From contig CM082579.2 in the NCBI GenBank assembly GCA_040954595.2, forward strand, positions 10,230,001-10,294,000: a stretch of DNA of 64,000 nt, read 5' to 3'. This document shows positions 12,222-24,330 of this stretch, piece after piece. This stretch comes from Balanoglossus misakiensis. Taxonomy: Eukaryota > Hemichordata. The notes beneath the pieces are model-generated. The model saw only the letters and a program-made list of their open reading frames with translations, had not been told where the DNA came from and did not search any database. The translations under genes were made by a program, and so were the position numbers. Position 1 is the first letter of the stretch. The number at the start of each line of letters is the position of its first letter.

Positions 12222-13023
12222 GGCTGCATTCACAAACACCTCTGGAGGGGGGGCAGGAGAATTGAGGGGGGGGATTTGAAAAAATTAAGGGTATGTAAGG
12301 GGGGGGGATTTGAAATAATTTAGGGACTGAAAGGGGGGGACTTGAAAACTTTAACGACTAAATATTTATTTTGAGTCCACAAAAATGCAGTTTCGCGCCC
12401 TTTATTTTACAAAATTTTCTAACATGGGAGGGGACACCCCCTCCCACACCCACCCCCTCCATTCATCAACACCTTTCAATCATTGACTGGTTTATCTAGT
12501 GTCCCAGGTCAGGGGACTTGCCCCCACCCCATGATAACTTTGAGCGGCGACGGTTAAATTTGTCCTCCCCAACATACCGGTTGTTGAGTTCATTTGCTTT
12601 TGCCGGGTTCATTAAAATGCAGCTTTGAGCTCTGTATTTTAGAAAATTTTCTTACGTGGGAGGGGGACACCCCCTCCCAAACCCACCCCCTTCAATTCTC
12701 GGTTTACAATGTCTCCCAACACAGAATACAAATATATGTACTTAAAAAATAAAAACAATTTTCAGTTTTAATACCCACTGATGAGGGGAAACATCAGTTT
12801 CAAATTATTTTCATGGGAGCGCTGTTTTTCTTTTTTACAAGATATATAGGTGATGTGGTTTGCTCTGTGAAAGAAAATGGGGGGGGATTTGAAAATTTTG
12901 GCAGTTCGGAAGGGGGGGATTTGAAAATATTGGCAGTTCGGAAGGGGGGCATGTGAAAATTAGCGGTAAAAAAAATTGAATTCTCCCGCCCCCCTCCCTC
13001 CAGAGGTGTTTGTGAATGCAGCC
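12222..13023. mobile_element. PIF/Harbinger-like MITE
   Basis: The ends GGCTGCATTCACAAACACCT and AGGTGTTTGTGAATGCAGCC are perfect inverted repeats flanked by TAA on each side (12219-12221 and 13024-13026). A 3-bp TWA target and GG...CC ends fit PIF/Harbinger. The body carries repeated GGGGGGATTTGAAA motifs near both ends and two copies of a GGGACACCCCCTCCCA block (about 12430 and 12663). It has no coding capacity. Confidence 0.8.
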
Positions 13024-13026
13024 TAA

Positions 13027-13938
13027 GGGGTGTACACGTTCACGAGCGTGTAACGTCGACTTTTCAAATCCACCTTTCTCGTATTGATTTTACCCACCGA
13101 TATTCTCATGGAACGACCGAACGCCAACCATATTGCTTTTATTTCATATATGTACAACTACCAGTACATACACTTGTAATTTCGTTTCACAAGAAAGTTA
13201 CAGCGACGGACGGGCGAATCAGTAAAAAAATTAATTCGACCTGTTTTACCTCTTACAAGTGGCTATACGGGCCAGTTCATGTAATAACTCTATAAATATC
13301 GTAAAATCTGAATGTGCCGCTGAACAAAAACAGACGCCGCGCCAGGCATGCAACGCGTTCGTAATTCTTCCTGCCCGGCTTCCGTGCATTAAACTTATAC
13401 ATATTCATCACGTGTTTATCTCCCTGTTGCTTTATGAATATATGAATATTAAGTGGTTTCCGGCTTTACAGGCAACCTCTGGACATGCCTTGAGCGAGTT
13501 TCCTCCCTTTCTCTTCTTTTACCGAGTGAGAACTGCCCGACGTTTACTTAATCCACTAAATCCGTGGATGGGGCACACAGATTAAGTCGTTAGCAGGTGC
13601 TTAATGGGAAATGTGATAGCTTTTATTCTGGATTAGCAACTGATAAGACAGGTGGAGGTAACACAGAAAAATAAACAAGCACAAAGACTGTTCATCAAGA
13701 ACTGTTTATTGGGGGAAAATGCAGAAACTCCGCCATTTATAACTTTCATGTTTGCAGTCCCCTGTGGCCGGCTATGCTGGGCGGGGGGAAGGGGGGGGCG
13801 CTCGGGGGAACAGGTCGTTTCGGCACCAGAGTTTTACGGCCCCAGTCGTTTCGGCACTTACCAGCGCAGCCCCCCAAGCGTAAGTTGTTACTAATAACCA
13901 TGGAGGTACTAGAGAATAACCCAACAAAAACGCTGCAT
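13027..13938. other. Stretch with no recognised feature
   Basis: No exon or transposon boundary is evident. There is a G-rich run around 13780-13805. Open frames here lack recognisable domains. Confidence 0.45.
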
Positions 13939-14386
13939 TTAAACCCCGGTGCGGAAAGTCCTGGGGTTCGGATTAACGTGTGTTTGTATAGTTGTTTATT
14001 TGGGAGTGGTTGTCGTGCATAATGACTGTGTAATTGCTCTCATGTACACAGAAAATAATTGAACACTTCACACTTCCACGCGATTGACATCTGTTTGAAT
14101 GGCGTGGTTATTGTTTCCCAGGGACGCTTCTGAAAAGCACTGAAACCAGATTTCTCCCAAAATCATCGTTGTTTCATAAGCTCGTGTACTTTTTCGTCGA
14201 TAACTTTATGTTGTGTGTGTTTATAAAGCCAACTACTGTCGTTGTATGGTGTAATTCTTTATGCTTGGACCTGTTTGGGCCGATTTTCATAGAGCCAAGA
14301 TCGTTGGTGTTGTCTGTTGTCAGTCAAACGGCATTAAGATTCGCCACTGATTTGGGGGGTCTTTTATACCCCGCACCGGGGTTTAA
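13939..14386. mobile_element. Possible TTAA-flanked MITE, family D
   Basis: TTAA followed by ACCCCGGTGCGG at the left and CCGCACCGGGGT followed by TTAA at the right bound 448 bp. The inverted repeat is only about 13 bp. The geometry matches a TTAA element, but the support is weaker than for the longer-armed families. Confidence 0.5.
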
Positions 14387-14727
14387 GCTGAAAGTTATTC
14401 TCGGGCGCGGGACATCCGGGTACTTTTGGTCTTCTGAGTGAGCGCGGTGAAAACAAACAAGGCAAACGCATACTTGTTTCCGTGTGATTTGCATCTCGAT
14501 TTGCATTACAATACCTAAATCTTGTGAAGCTGTTGGCTGTAGCAACCACAAGCCACTGAGTTAACACGTGTGAGTATGACGTTACATTAACGGTAAATTG
14601 CGATTGTATCGTCAGCAGGTTGCAGTGTCGCTGGTCATTAAAGTTATTATAAACTTGGAAGGCAGGGGATTTGAAGCAGTATCTAAAAGACATCGGAATC
14701 AGTTTTAAAATAGGTGGTTGTTACATG
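14387..14727. other. Stretch with no recognised feature
   Basis: This is the gap between the TTAA candidate and the TA-flanked element. I see no gene signal. Confidence 0.45.
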
Positions 14728-14729
14728 TA

Positions 14730-15341
14730 CCGTAGTTTGCCGGGTAAGAGCCCCTGCTCGGACAAACGCCCCCCCCTGGTTTTAGGGCCCATTTGTAGAT
14801 CGAGGCCATATCCGGTCTAAAGCCCCCCCCCCCCCCCGGCCGAATATCCATTAAATTCTTGGAAATTTAATAAAGTGCAATGCAAAAAAGGCGGATTTTC
14901 ATCCCCAAAGTCACTAAAAGTGAGAAAAAAAAATGTATGATGATTTACTTTCGCGCTGATTATCGTACCCACCGCGGCCGACTGGCCACGCTGAGTTATA
15001 TATAGCCGCTCTAGAAAACATGACCTCAGACAGGTCCCTCGGGACCGTGCCTCGAATTCAACGATCACGTAGATGGACGCGCTGCCGCGTGTGAGGTCAC
15101 CGGGGAGCTTTCCAAAGCGGCCGCGTGGAGCTGCTTCAGTCCGTCCTCGACGCGAAACACCCAACATTGGAAGATCCCGACTTGGACTCGGAGAATGAAC
15201 CACTCAAAAATTTGCATAAAAGTCGAGGTGGCCATCCCTCATTTGCATAAATCTCGAGGCCATATCCGGGCTAAAGCCCCCCCCTGTTTTTTCGCTAATC
15301 TGTTGGCCCAGCACCCGGGGCTCTTACCCGGCAAACTACGG
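14730..15341. mobile_element. mariner/Tc1-like MITE (TA target)
   Basis: Inverted ends CCGTAGTTTGCCGGGTAAGA of about 26 bp are bounded by TA on each side (14728-14729 and 15342-15343). Related repeat copies at about 4409 and 6558 show the right flank uninterrupted (ACATGTACATGAAATAACAG-like), so the TA duplication is visible against an empty site. Inside, two direct copies of a GGCCATATCCGG-containing block (about 14805 and 15252) flank a GC-rich core. The 128-codon minus-strand frame in the core is not a recognisable transposase. Confidence 0.75.
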
Positions 15342-15343
15342 TA

Positions 15344-16920
15344 CATGAAATAACAGCTAACCTAATTTAGGGATATATCTGGGAAAGCATTATACTCTGA
15401 TTTTCAAAATCACCTGGGTTAGGAGTTGTCTCATTGTTTTATGGAACCAAAACTAGAGGGAAATTTGCTAACACAAATGTTCTGTATTTGTACTTCTATA
15501 TATTAACTTAAGCTTGCTAAAATTCCTAGTATTCCGCTTGTGAACAGGTTTTATGTGTGACAAACGATTTCTAGTCCGGACAGTTTTCATAAATAACAAA
15601 GCTGGTTGGACATATGTAGCCAGGTAGTCCTAGTAATATAAGCAGCCCTTTGGGAATCCATCATTGTTGAGAATTCAAACAAAAAACTACAGCAGAAGAA
15701 AAAAACAAATACCGATAAATAGCTCTAACTAAAAGTTACAGTCACTGGAACTGGACTTTTAAAACTACTGACAGTTTTCCCACAAAATTAAGAACATTAC
15801 ATTATTTTTGTAACTAAACTCTAAAACTTAAGTCAGCTTTAACTTACAGCAGTGAGCATTTTAAGGGAAGTTGTCATGTATGTTCAAAAGAAGGAAATAA
15901 CACAATGTCCATAAAGTTTTCTTACCTTTTCTCTGGTCGAGATCCACATAGAAAGGCATATTCACACGTCTTAGATTTCGGTGTGCTAATAATTCCTTAT
16001 AATTCCCCATGTTCAGACTTTTTGTCGACACACTTTATAACACCCACGTTCAACTAAAGAACTGATTCCCTTGGATGGTTACCCATTATATGTAAATGAC
16101 TAAACCGTACATAGAACGTATGTAAAATTATGCATCTGCCTTCCATTATCGACAGGGGGACTAAAGTCATAATAGAGGCCCGGGGTACTCCCACAGACAG
16201 GTGTACGGGTAGAGGTGTGCCTTATAAGGGGTCGATAACGTGAACACTGTCCCAATGTTTTTTTAACACTTCAAATGCAACAGAACATCAGTAAATGACA
16301 AGAAGATATCCGAAAGTTTGATTAAAAATGGATTGGTCATGGAATGGTCATGGGTGGATGTTTTGAACTAGGGCAGATCACCCCCGTATGAAAAGAGACT
16401 GGAGTGGCGTACCTCACCAGCGGCACCCTAATTTTGCTTTATACGCCTATACAAAGTGCGTTGTTATCAGATAACAGTGCAATGTATTGTCATGTTGCCA
16501 AAATGCGATTCCTGAGGTCATGGAGCAGCTGCTTTTGTTCCAAGTAGATAAACCCTGTTTTCATACAGGTCTATGATTCTGACAGAAATTATGAGCTATT
16601 GGGTGTGTGAGTGCATGGTTTTGTTTGTATTACCAAATTATTATGTCCATCAGCAATCAGTGATAGATTCAACACAATATTTCGGATACACAATTATATA
16701 TTGTTATACTGTGCACAAAATGGTTTAAAATTAAAGTTTTATGACACAGTGTCTGCATCAGAATGTGAAACGCCGAGAAGTTCGATCTGAAATAATTCGA
16801 GACGGGTGAAATGCTAGAATTGACAATAGCCTTTCCTTATCAGCATGTCATGTTTGCCTTAAAAGCCCATATTTTCTGACATGGAAATTTCTATAGCTAT
16901 TAACAATATAACCTTTTGTC
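15344..16920. repeat. Distant copy of the 2.1 kb satellite-like repeat
   Basis: This reproduces in order the AACAGCTAACC block, the TTAGCTTGCTAAAATTC-like block, the GTCGACACAC block, the GTCGATAACGTG block and the TTTTATGACACAG block of the 1-7450 array, with diffuse divergence. It is about 8 kb from the main array. Confidence 0.75.
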
Positions 16921-19318
16921 TGTGTCGGAGCTATTTATTGGGGAACAAATGGTCAGTTGTGCATAATATTATGCCACCTGTACATTTGATAATTATACAT
17001 TTGGCAGTTACCTATAATTTATATTCTGACCGGTCGCCTTCATCGTCGACCAGTGCGTGACCGTACCTCAAATGTTGTCACTTTGCCAACTTCGCCATTT
17101 CTGTCGGTTTATCTAGAACTGCCACAAATTTAGAGCTTTGCTTTACTTCGAATTGAAACTCGGAATTTCAAACCTCTTATGCTACCCCTTTTCGCCATTG
17201 AGGCAGAAACAAAAATAAAGGAAAGCGATTGACAATGAAGTACAGCACTATAACTATAAAATATAGAGATAGACACCAATATCTCTAGAAAATAAAGACA
17301 GAGACACTGGAGTCTTCAGCTCTATTTTGTCAGGATTTTTGTGTCCTTCGACGCCTTATTTCGAGTCATCGGTGTTGCTGGTTTTTCTGTAAAGATTTTA
17401 GTGTCGATCTCTACTGTTTTGACCTCACTAAGAACGCCTCGAAGTTTAATGTATGCTTTGTGTTCGCCTCAACATTTTACTGCCAATACCTGAACAACAA
17501 CTTACGCGTTGCCGTCGACACGGAGAAATTCTTGTCATTCTGCCAAACTTCTTATTGTTACAATGATGTCATTTCAGGTCACATATCACATCACGCCACA
17601 GTTAGGCAGAAACGCGAACAATTCCCTTTGTTCCACTCCAACTCTAAAGTTTCAAGAATAGACATATAGTGAAAGGCGGCCAAGAGAGGTCGCTTTCAAG
17701 TGATCATATTATGTCAGCTCTCACTAGCTTTTATTCGTGAGACATGAACTAATACTTTAACCGATGGTGGCGATGTAGATCTGACCTCTGACAGTCGTGT
17801 CGATATACTTCCATATAAGGGCGTCATGCGCATTGGCGAAAGAAGTTCTGACACCTTGCCAACTTTTCTGTTGTTATCGCCCCATCGATACAATGAGGAC
17901 AGAGGGCATGCGCAAATAACAGGTCGATCTGTGCCACAAATGGGACCACTCGAAAATGCATGTTGGTCACTGGTAGCAGTGAAACGAAGCCGTGGCGCAT
18001 TTCGGCCAACAAATAAACCGATTTTCATCAACGATCATGTTCAATATTGGCGATATGAATTCATTGATAATGTTTTGTTTGAGGCTTGTTGCAGATATTG
18101 ATCTCAGCAAGAATGTCAACTAAAAGTTTGGTATGTAAATCAGGATATTTATACATAATTACCATGCAAAATTTGTTGAAACTTGCATATCAGAATGTAC
18201 AGTCACTTTAATTTATATCTACAAATATTCATGCCAAATTCAGTACATATCTGATTAAAACTACCACATGCTCAATTTTCCCCCAGGATGATACTGTCAT
18301 GGATGAACTATGAGCTAACAGGTATGTGCTGCCTGATTGGAGGGACCGTGGAAGTGGGTGGTAATATTTGGGTTTTGGTTTCAACCCCTGGCATAGTGAA
18401 CCCTGACATTAAGAAGTGGGCATTGAAATGTAAGAGATTAGCTACGGAATAAAGCGCACCCACCGTCAAATAAATGATTAGAACCAGAATGTACTGAACC
18501 CCCCCCCCTTCTCCTCGCCAATCATTGCCGTTGGCTGCGCTGTCCTCACGGAAAAGCACATCGCCGATGAACACTTTGGTCGATCCTCGTCTGGTTCTAA
18601 CTTAATGTACGTGAAATTAGCAACATCCTCAGCTTCATGCACATGTTCGCGTGACCTTGCAAGCTGAGGATGAGGCTAACTTCACGTTCGAACTTGTCCC
18701 AGAGTAGTCAACTACACACGCAGTCTCTATATAGAGGTCGCTATTAACCGATTTCGGTGGTCGCCCATAACTCTATTTCTGTGACAAATGGGTAGGGAAT
18801 AAAGATATGAACAGTATCGTGATAGTCAGAGTTCTTCGGTTGCGTTTCGAATCTGTGAACAGGTTTTGTATGCAGACTTTAATCCATTTTTGTCTTATTT
18901 ACAATTCATCTTTCCTAGTGTGATACCTATTTGTGTGTGATACCGTTGCCTTGGCCCGGGGAGTTGGCCGACGGCCTCGAGCAAAGGGTATCAGCTGAAA
19001 CAGAGGAGTATTTCTACATGTATGAACAAATGACTATATGTCAAAGTTCAAAGCATCAAATTTGCATCTGTATAATTTAAATGTCTTTTTGAAAACAAAG
19101 AGAAAAGATGGTGTTCCAGTGTTTATATACCTGCACGACCTTTGTGTTATCCACATATTCGGGCCGTCTTAAAATCACCTGGTTACTTTTATTAAAAACC
19201 ATACATTCTATAAGTTAATAATGCAAAACTTTTCATACAAAGAAACAATAACGGGCCACTTGGACAAGTCGACACTACAAAAAGTTCTCAGGGATTTTTG
19301 AATGATCCTAGCAGTTGA
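16921..19318. other. Gene-poor stretch, one imperfect hairpin
   Basis: No exon with splice sites and a recognisable domain was found. The only structure I can support is a 27-bp-arm imperfect hairpin at 18609-18687 (CATCCTCAGCTT against AAGCTGAGGATG). The open frames at 17460-18101 overlap each other on both strands and look like chance. Confidence 0.45.
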
Positions 19319-19445
19319 AACGGTCAGAAATACCTAAATTGACAAAAGCAGAAAAAATACCAAAGTGAAAATGCGTTGAGATAAACGGTTCGTGGAGCAA
19401 ATAAAATTGTTATTTTGATACTAATTTGAAATATACCGAGTTAAT

Positions 19446-19451
19446 TTTATT
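19446..19451 (-). promoter_or_regulatory. Possible polyadenylation signal, esterase copy 1
   Basis: On the minus strand an AATAAA lies about 700 bp past the stop codon, or about 340 bp without the MITE. The same motif in the same context is kept in the other arm at 26934. It is only a motif match. Confidence 0.35.
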
Positions 19452-19618
19452 CCCACTTACACTAGGATCTCACTGTCCAGGATTGTGGATATGGCCAACA
19501 GGACAACACGCTAGTTACAAAATGGACTATCTAACTTGAGCTGCAAAAATTCGCGAAGTACTTCATGGTGTGAATATGCTCGTTTTTGTACAATGAATTT
19601 AAAATCAAGCGTGAAGAT

Positions 19619-19979
19619 TTAAAGGGACAAAGTCTCTCTCTCGCTGCCCTTTTTTCCATTTATTATGTTTGCTACAAGACACGTCACTGTTTATGTTAAT
19701 GTACATGTGCATATATAGTGAATCAATGATCAACCACACAAAACTTCCATCCCACTTGTATGATATGAGAGTAAAAACTCGCCCAAAATGAATAAATGGT
19801 AAAGAACGATTATTCATTTTGGCGAGTTTTTTCACTCTCCTGTCTATAAGAGGGATGGAAGTTGTGTGTGGTTGAACGTTCATTCACTATATATCCACAT
19901 GTAGAATAACAAACGGTGTCTTGTATCAAATATAACTAATGGAAAAAAGGGCAGCGAGAGAGAGACTTTGTCCCTTTAA
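19619..19979. mobile_element. TTAA-flanked foldback MITE, family B (copy 2)
   Basis: TTAA, then AGGGACAAAGTCTCTCTCTC at the left and its complement followed by TTAA at the right. The element is nearly palindromic along its whole length and matches 5544-5900. It sits downstream of esterase copy 1. The corresponding place in the other arm (about 26755) lacks it. Confidence 0.9.
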
Positions 19980-20145
19980 GGATGCGGTCAAGTAAATTCG
20001 TTAGACGTTTTGGAAAAGGGTTAGAAATATACCAAGTACATATGTAATGCGCTAGTTTGCATTAAAATGATAACGTCTTTTTGATATGACTCATTTAGAG
20101 AACGGTGTTTCTAAAATTGTTTGTATTATAACCGTAACGTGTTTC

Positions 20146-20799
20146 CTATAATTCTGTAATTTCACTTTGATCATTTGTATCATTTCCAATACCGTTGTCA
20201 GTAACCGTATCGTTGTCGAGAGAGGACTGGACCTTTTCCAGGCGTTCGGCCACCCCCTTCAGTTTTTGATAATTTTGCCGTGCAGACCTTACTTTCAACA
20301 TATACCCATAGAGGGCGCCCGACACCGTGGCCAGAATAAACAACAGAAGGATGACGGCAGCAATAAAACCCTTGAGTAGTTTGGTGACAGCACTGTCGGT
20401 TAGATACAACCCCAAATCTTCACCAACGATGCATTTCTCTGGCTCAGGGGTAGTAGGCCACGTGACAGCTTCAAGTCTTGGAACGTAGTTCAACCAGAAA
20501 GCAACATCTTCGGCTCTGGGACGTTCCCCGATGGTCACCTCTTTGTTTAAATCCACGTACTTCTGATCTTCTACGGTGTACAAAGGCCACGACACGTTTA
20601 CTTCCTCTCCGACATTGGGGTTTCTGAAAAGTAAACCGAATTCTGCTTAGAACTGATATCATAGATTGCAATCTGCTGCATTCCATTCGAGTGAAAGCAC
20701 TATCGTGTCACCAAGCTGATACTCTCACAGAATGCATGCTAACTTCTGACGTCACCGTCCTTTAATGCCGAACACATCACAACTATCATCATCACCACC

Positions 20800-20833
<34 letters not shown>

Positions 20834-22780
20834 TCATCCTCATCATCATCATCATCATCATCATCATCACCACCACCACCGCCACCACAACCACCAACAT
20901 CATCATCGTCGTCGTCGCAACGTCATTGCCGTCATAATCGTCATCGATATTTTTGTTTCATATACTAGTATAGAATCGCGCTGTAATACAGTGCTTTTTA
21001 ATACTGCATACGTTATTTGAACAATTGGGACAAAACAACGAGCAAGGAACTCACTCCCGGAATGACACATTTCACTTTTTGATCTTTCTGTCTGACTCCA
21101 CTTCAATCAAAATAATCCACAATATTAGGCGTTTTTAAATTTACAAGTATGTCAAAGATCTGGCTAATCCCATATAAGGATTATGTTGATTTTTGGAAAG
21201 GATAATTGATTTTGCACTTGATCTGTACCTTTCGCATGATTAACAGACATGAAATTTGACTATATCACTCACCCAGTTTTCGCGAAATTCGTCCAATATT
21301 TCATCACCGTGCTACTCAAATCACGGTTTTCATCTGTGTACACCCAGGGGAAACGAAATGGACTTCCGAAGACATATTGGAGCTCGTCTGTATGAGCGGC
21401 GCCATTCAGCCACTCCGGGTAGACGGGGTCACCACTGTCGTATGAAAACTGGTAAACGTACGTGACATGGTCACCTGCCGTAAGCATGGAATGTTTACGT
21501 GCTGCATCGATAGTCGGCGACACAAATATTTGGTCACCCGTAAATTTGAAGTAGTTGAGAAGTCTGCGGTGGTCACTGGATGGGTCTGACCAGTCCGTGT
21601 AGTGATTGAAAATAGCATCGAGAATCAGATTGAAATCGTCCTCGTAATATGGAGTCACACTGTCTCTGATGAGTTGGTGAAAATGGTCTTCTGTCAAGCC
21701 GGGCGATAGAGTTAGATCTCCTCCTACAAAAGCGTGAAAGTGCTGGAACAAATATATGTATTTCCCCTCGTTGCTGTTGAAACCTAGCAGGTAGTCGTAG
21801 TTTGAAAAATTCGAATTTGAGACCATCGCCATTTCTGGTTTCGCTACGACAAATTGGCCATCCACTACGGGAGCAAACTGCCTCATCCATACGTCGGAAC
21901 TCTCAACGTCAGGATTGTTATCAATAATTTCTTGCCAGGTTTTAGACTTGAGACAAGAGATTAATTGGCGATGGTTCTCTCTGTTGGTACAGTTCAAAGC
22001 TGACCCAAGTCGACGTGCCCAATATACTGGTTTATCGGCCATGTCCAAATTCGTAACAGCTCCGCTTTGCGATATTCCCCTTTGAAAGAGTCCATTATTT
22101 GTTGGCGACAATAACTGAAATCCAACACTCATACCTCCAGCTGACTCGCCGAATAACGTGATCTTGTTAGGGTCTCCACCAAAAGCAGCAATGTTGTCCT
22201 TAACCCATCGAAAGGCAAGTTGTTGGTCTAAAAGGCCAAAATTACCGGTGGCATATTTGTCCATAGTACTGAGGAAACCAAAAGCTCCTAGGCGATAATT
22301 CACGGTAATGATTACAACGTTGTAAAGTGCCGCTAGCGTCGATCCATCGTACAGCATTGTTGTTCCGAAAACAAATCCGCCTCCGTGTATGAAAACCATT
22401 ACTGCTAAATCAACACTGTCGACATCGGCTGGTTTGAAGATATTTAGTGTCAAACAGTCTTCATCAATTCTTGTGTGCTGTAGCAAATCTTTAAATCTAT
22501 CGACTGACGCCTGATTTTGTGGACAAATATTTCCAAACTCAGTCGCGTTCAAAGTGTCCGCCCATGGCTCTATCGGCACAGGGGCGCGGAATCTTAAACT
22601 TCCAACAGGTGGTTTAGCGTAAGGAATGCCAAGAAAAGTGCTCACATTTGCACCAAGGATATCGTTGGTCGTTCCGCGGATGGGACCAGAATTCGTGCCC
22701 ACTTCTGGCTGGCTCTTCATAAGATCGAACAATGGCAGCAGCGCCCATAAGACCAAAGTTAACCTTCTGAAGTCGGCCAT
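20146..22780 (-). CDS. Membrane-anchored type-B carboxylesterase, copy 1 (2 exons)
   Basis: Exon 1 is 22780-21273 and exon 2 is 20623-20146. They are joined by a GT-AG intron in phase 2 (donor GTGAGT, acceptor TTTTCAG), giving 661 residues. A signal peptide covers about residues 1-23. The esterase fold shows the oxyanion motif HGGGF (132-136), the nucleophile elbow GESAG with Ser213, the acid residue Glu338 in NEG, and His463 in AHTDEL, so the Ser-Glu-His triad is complete. A single transmembrane helix at about 588-610 and a 50-residue charged tail follow. This predicts a type I surface esterase with the catalytic domain outside. Neuroligins share this layout but lack the triad, so an active carboxylesterase or cholinesterase-like enzyme is likelier. 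The substrate is unknown. It lies head-to-head with copy 2 in an inverted duplication. Confidence 0.9.
20784..20930. repeat. CAT/CAC trinucleotide microsatellite in the esterase intron
   Basis: A run of ATC, CAC and CAT triplets with a few interruptions lies within the intron of esterase copy 1 (20624-21272). The intron of copy 2 has no such run. Confidence 0.9.
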
Positions 22781-23358
22781 GTTGGAAAGTGAATTCTTTA
22801 AGTGACCTTCACCTGCTTCGTATTCACCTCACAGCACGTCGCACCGTTAGCAAATCTTGACACTTTTTTGAGCCCCAACCGCGTCGAGTGGTATCTCCAA
22901 TCCGTCGAAATACTTTTCCTGAAAGGTTTAAAGTTCGAGGTCACCCCGACGGCAGTCCTTTTGGTGGGTAACACTGAATACAAAAGTTGTTGGAGTGTAC
23001 CCACGCAACACGTCCTTCTGGCAGCTTAACGGTCACTACCACCCTTATTGTCAAGATCATTTATCCAGCCTCGTTCGATATTCTCTGACTCATAACAAAA
23101 AAAATGAGACTTTCAACAAATCGACGACTGTTTAGATTTTCAAAAGGGGATTGAGAGTGATGGGTTTGAGCAATGACTATTATGTGACGTCACCAGATGT
23201 CAGCTCTGCCCTATTTTCCAAGACATTATGTACGTATATAAGAATTGTATCGGGATCTATGTAGACTTGACGAAGGACACAGTTGAGTGGACATTACAAG
23301 TCTGACCCCTGTATTCACCGAATGCCATATTGTCTATGAGCTACGTGTACAGCCAGCA

Positions 23359-23413
<55 letters not shown>

Positions 23414-24330
23414 TTCTATTAAAGGGACTGGGGCTTCAACGTTTGAAGTAATTTTTCTCTCACTATTTGCGTCCCTTACTACAACAACATCTACATTTTG
23501 TTTATCCTAGTGCAAAGTTGAATTTTAGTTCATCCCCAATAGCTGCATTTTTTGCATTGATTTCATGATCTATTTTGCATTCCTTGGGGAGAATGGTCCA
23601 TTAAAATGAGTTAACTGATGGGTAAATATAATCATATTTTATCAAGCTCTGATTGTGGCTGTACTTGGAAAAATGAACAAGTTCAAAAATAAACGGGTTC
23701 CACACCAATTTATCCAACCACCTATTCTAAGAGTATACAACTATCTGGGTCTGGCCACATGCATGTCGACCGACAAAAAGTACATGCACCTGGTGTACTT
23801 TCTACACAAAGCACTCGCTATAATAAGATCGTGACATAGGCTCGTGTGATCGCACACAGATTTAAATTTTGTGTATACAAAAAATACTGTGCCCATTGAA
23901 CTGTGTCAATTGGTCACATAAACACATTTGCCGAGGTGCTTTTAATGTAATTAGGTCCTGCTGCTGCCGTAGAGTAACAAAGCCTAACCTAGCCTTACAA
24001 AGCTAGAAGTTGACCTATGCAAATTTAGCCAAAGCTATATAGGCCTACACCAGTTGGAGAATATTATCGAGGCACGTCTGAGACAGAGCCTCGGTAATCT
24101 AAGGCGGTGAAGCCCACAGAAGGGACGCAACGCACTGATACTCATCCACAATATTTGTGTCTAGTGCGACACACATAAACGACCACAGTTGGAAGATAAA
24201 GGAACCGCAGCAATTTCGACGGGCTGAAGCTATAACACGGCGCGGTTGAAGCTCCAAAGGTATCATCAAATCGTGTGCCCACGGTTCAACGTTACTAAGG
24301 TGAAGGCCACTTGAGGAAACACTTTCCAAT
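22781..24330. other. Shared upstream region of the divergent esterase genes
   Basis: Only about 50 bp next to each start codon are mirrored (AGGTGAAGG-CACTT...CACTTTCCAA before ATG); the rest is unique. A CA run lies at 23361-23411. TATA-like strings occur at about 23236 and 24035 on the plus strand, but I cannot assign either with confidence. The arrangement allows a bidirectional or shared enhancer. Confidence 0.5.
23361..23411. repeat. (CA)n microsatellite
   Basis: An uninterrupted AC run of about 25 units lies between the two divergent esterase genes. Confidence 0.95.

Noticed and set aside
14817-15203. 128-codon minus-strand frame inside the TA element
   Set aside because: No recognisable domain, no promoter or splice context, and it begins and ends in GC-rich repeat sequence.
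20765-20968. Ser/Pro-rich 67-codon frame
   Set aside because: It is a translation of the CAT/CAC microsatellite in the esterase intron.
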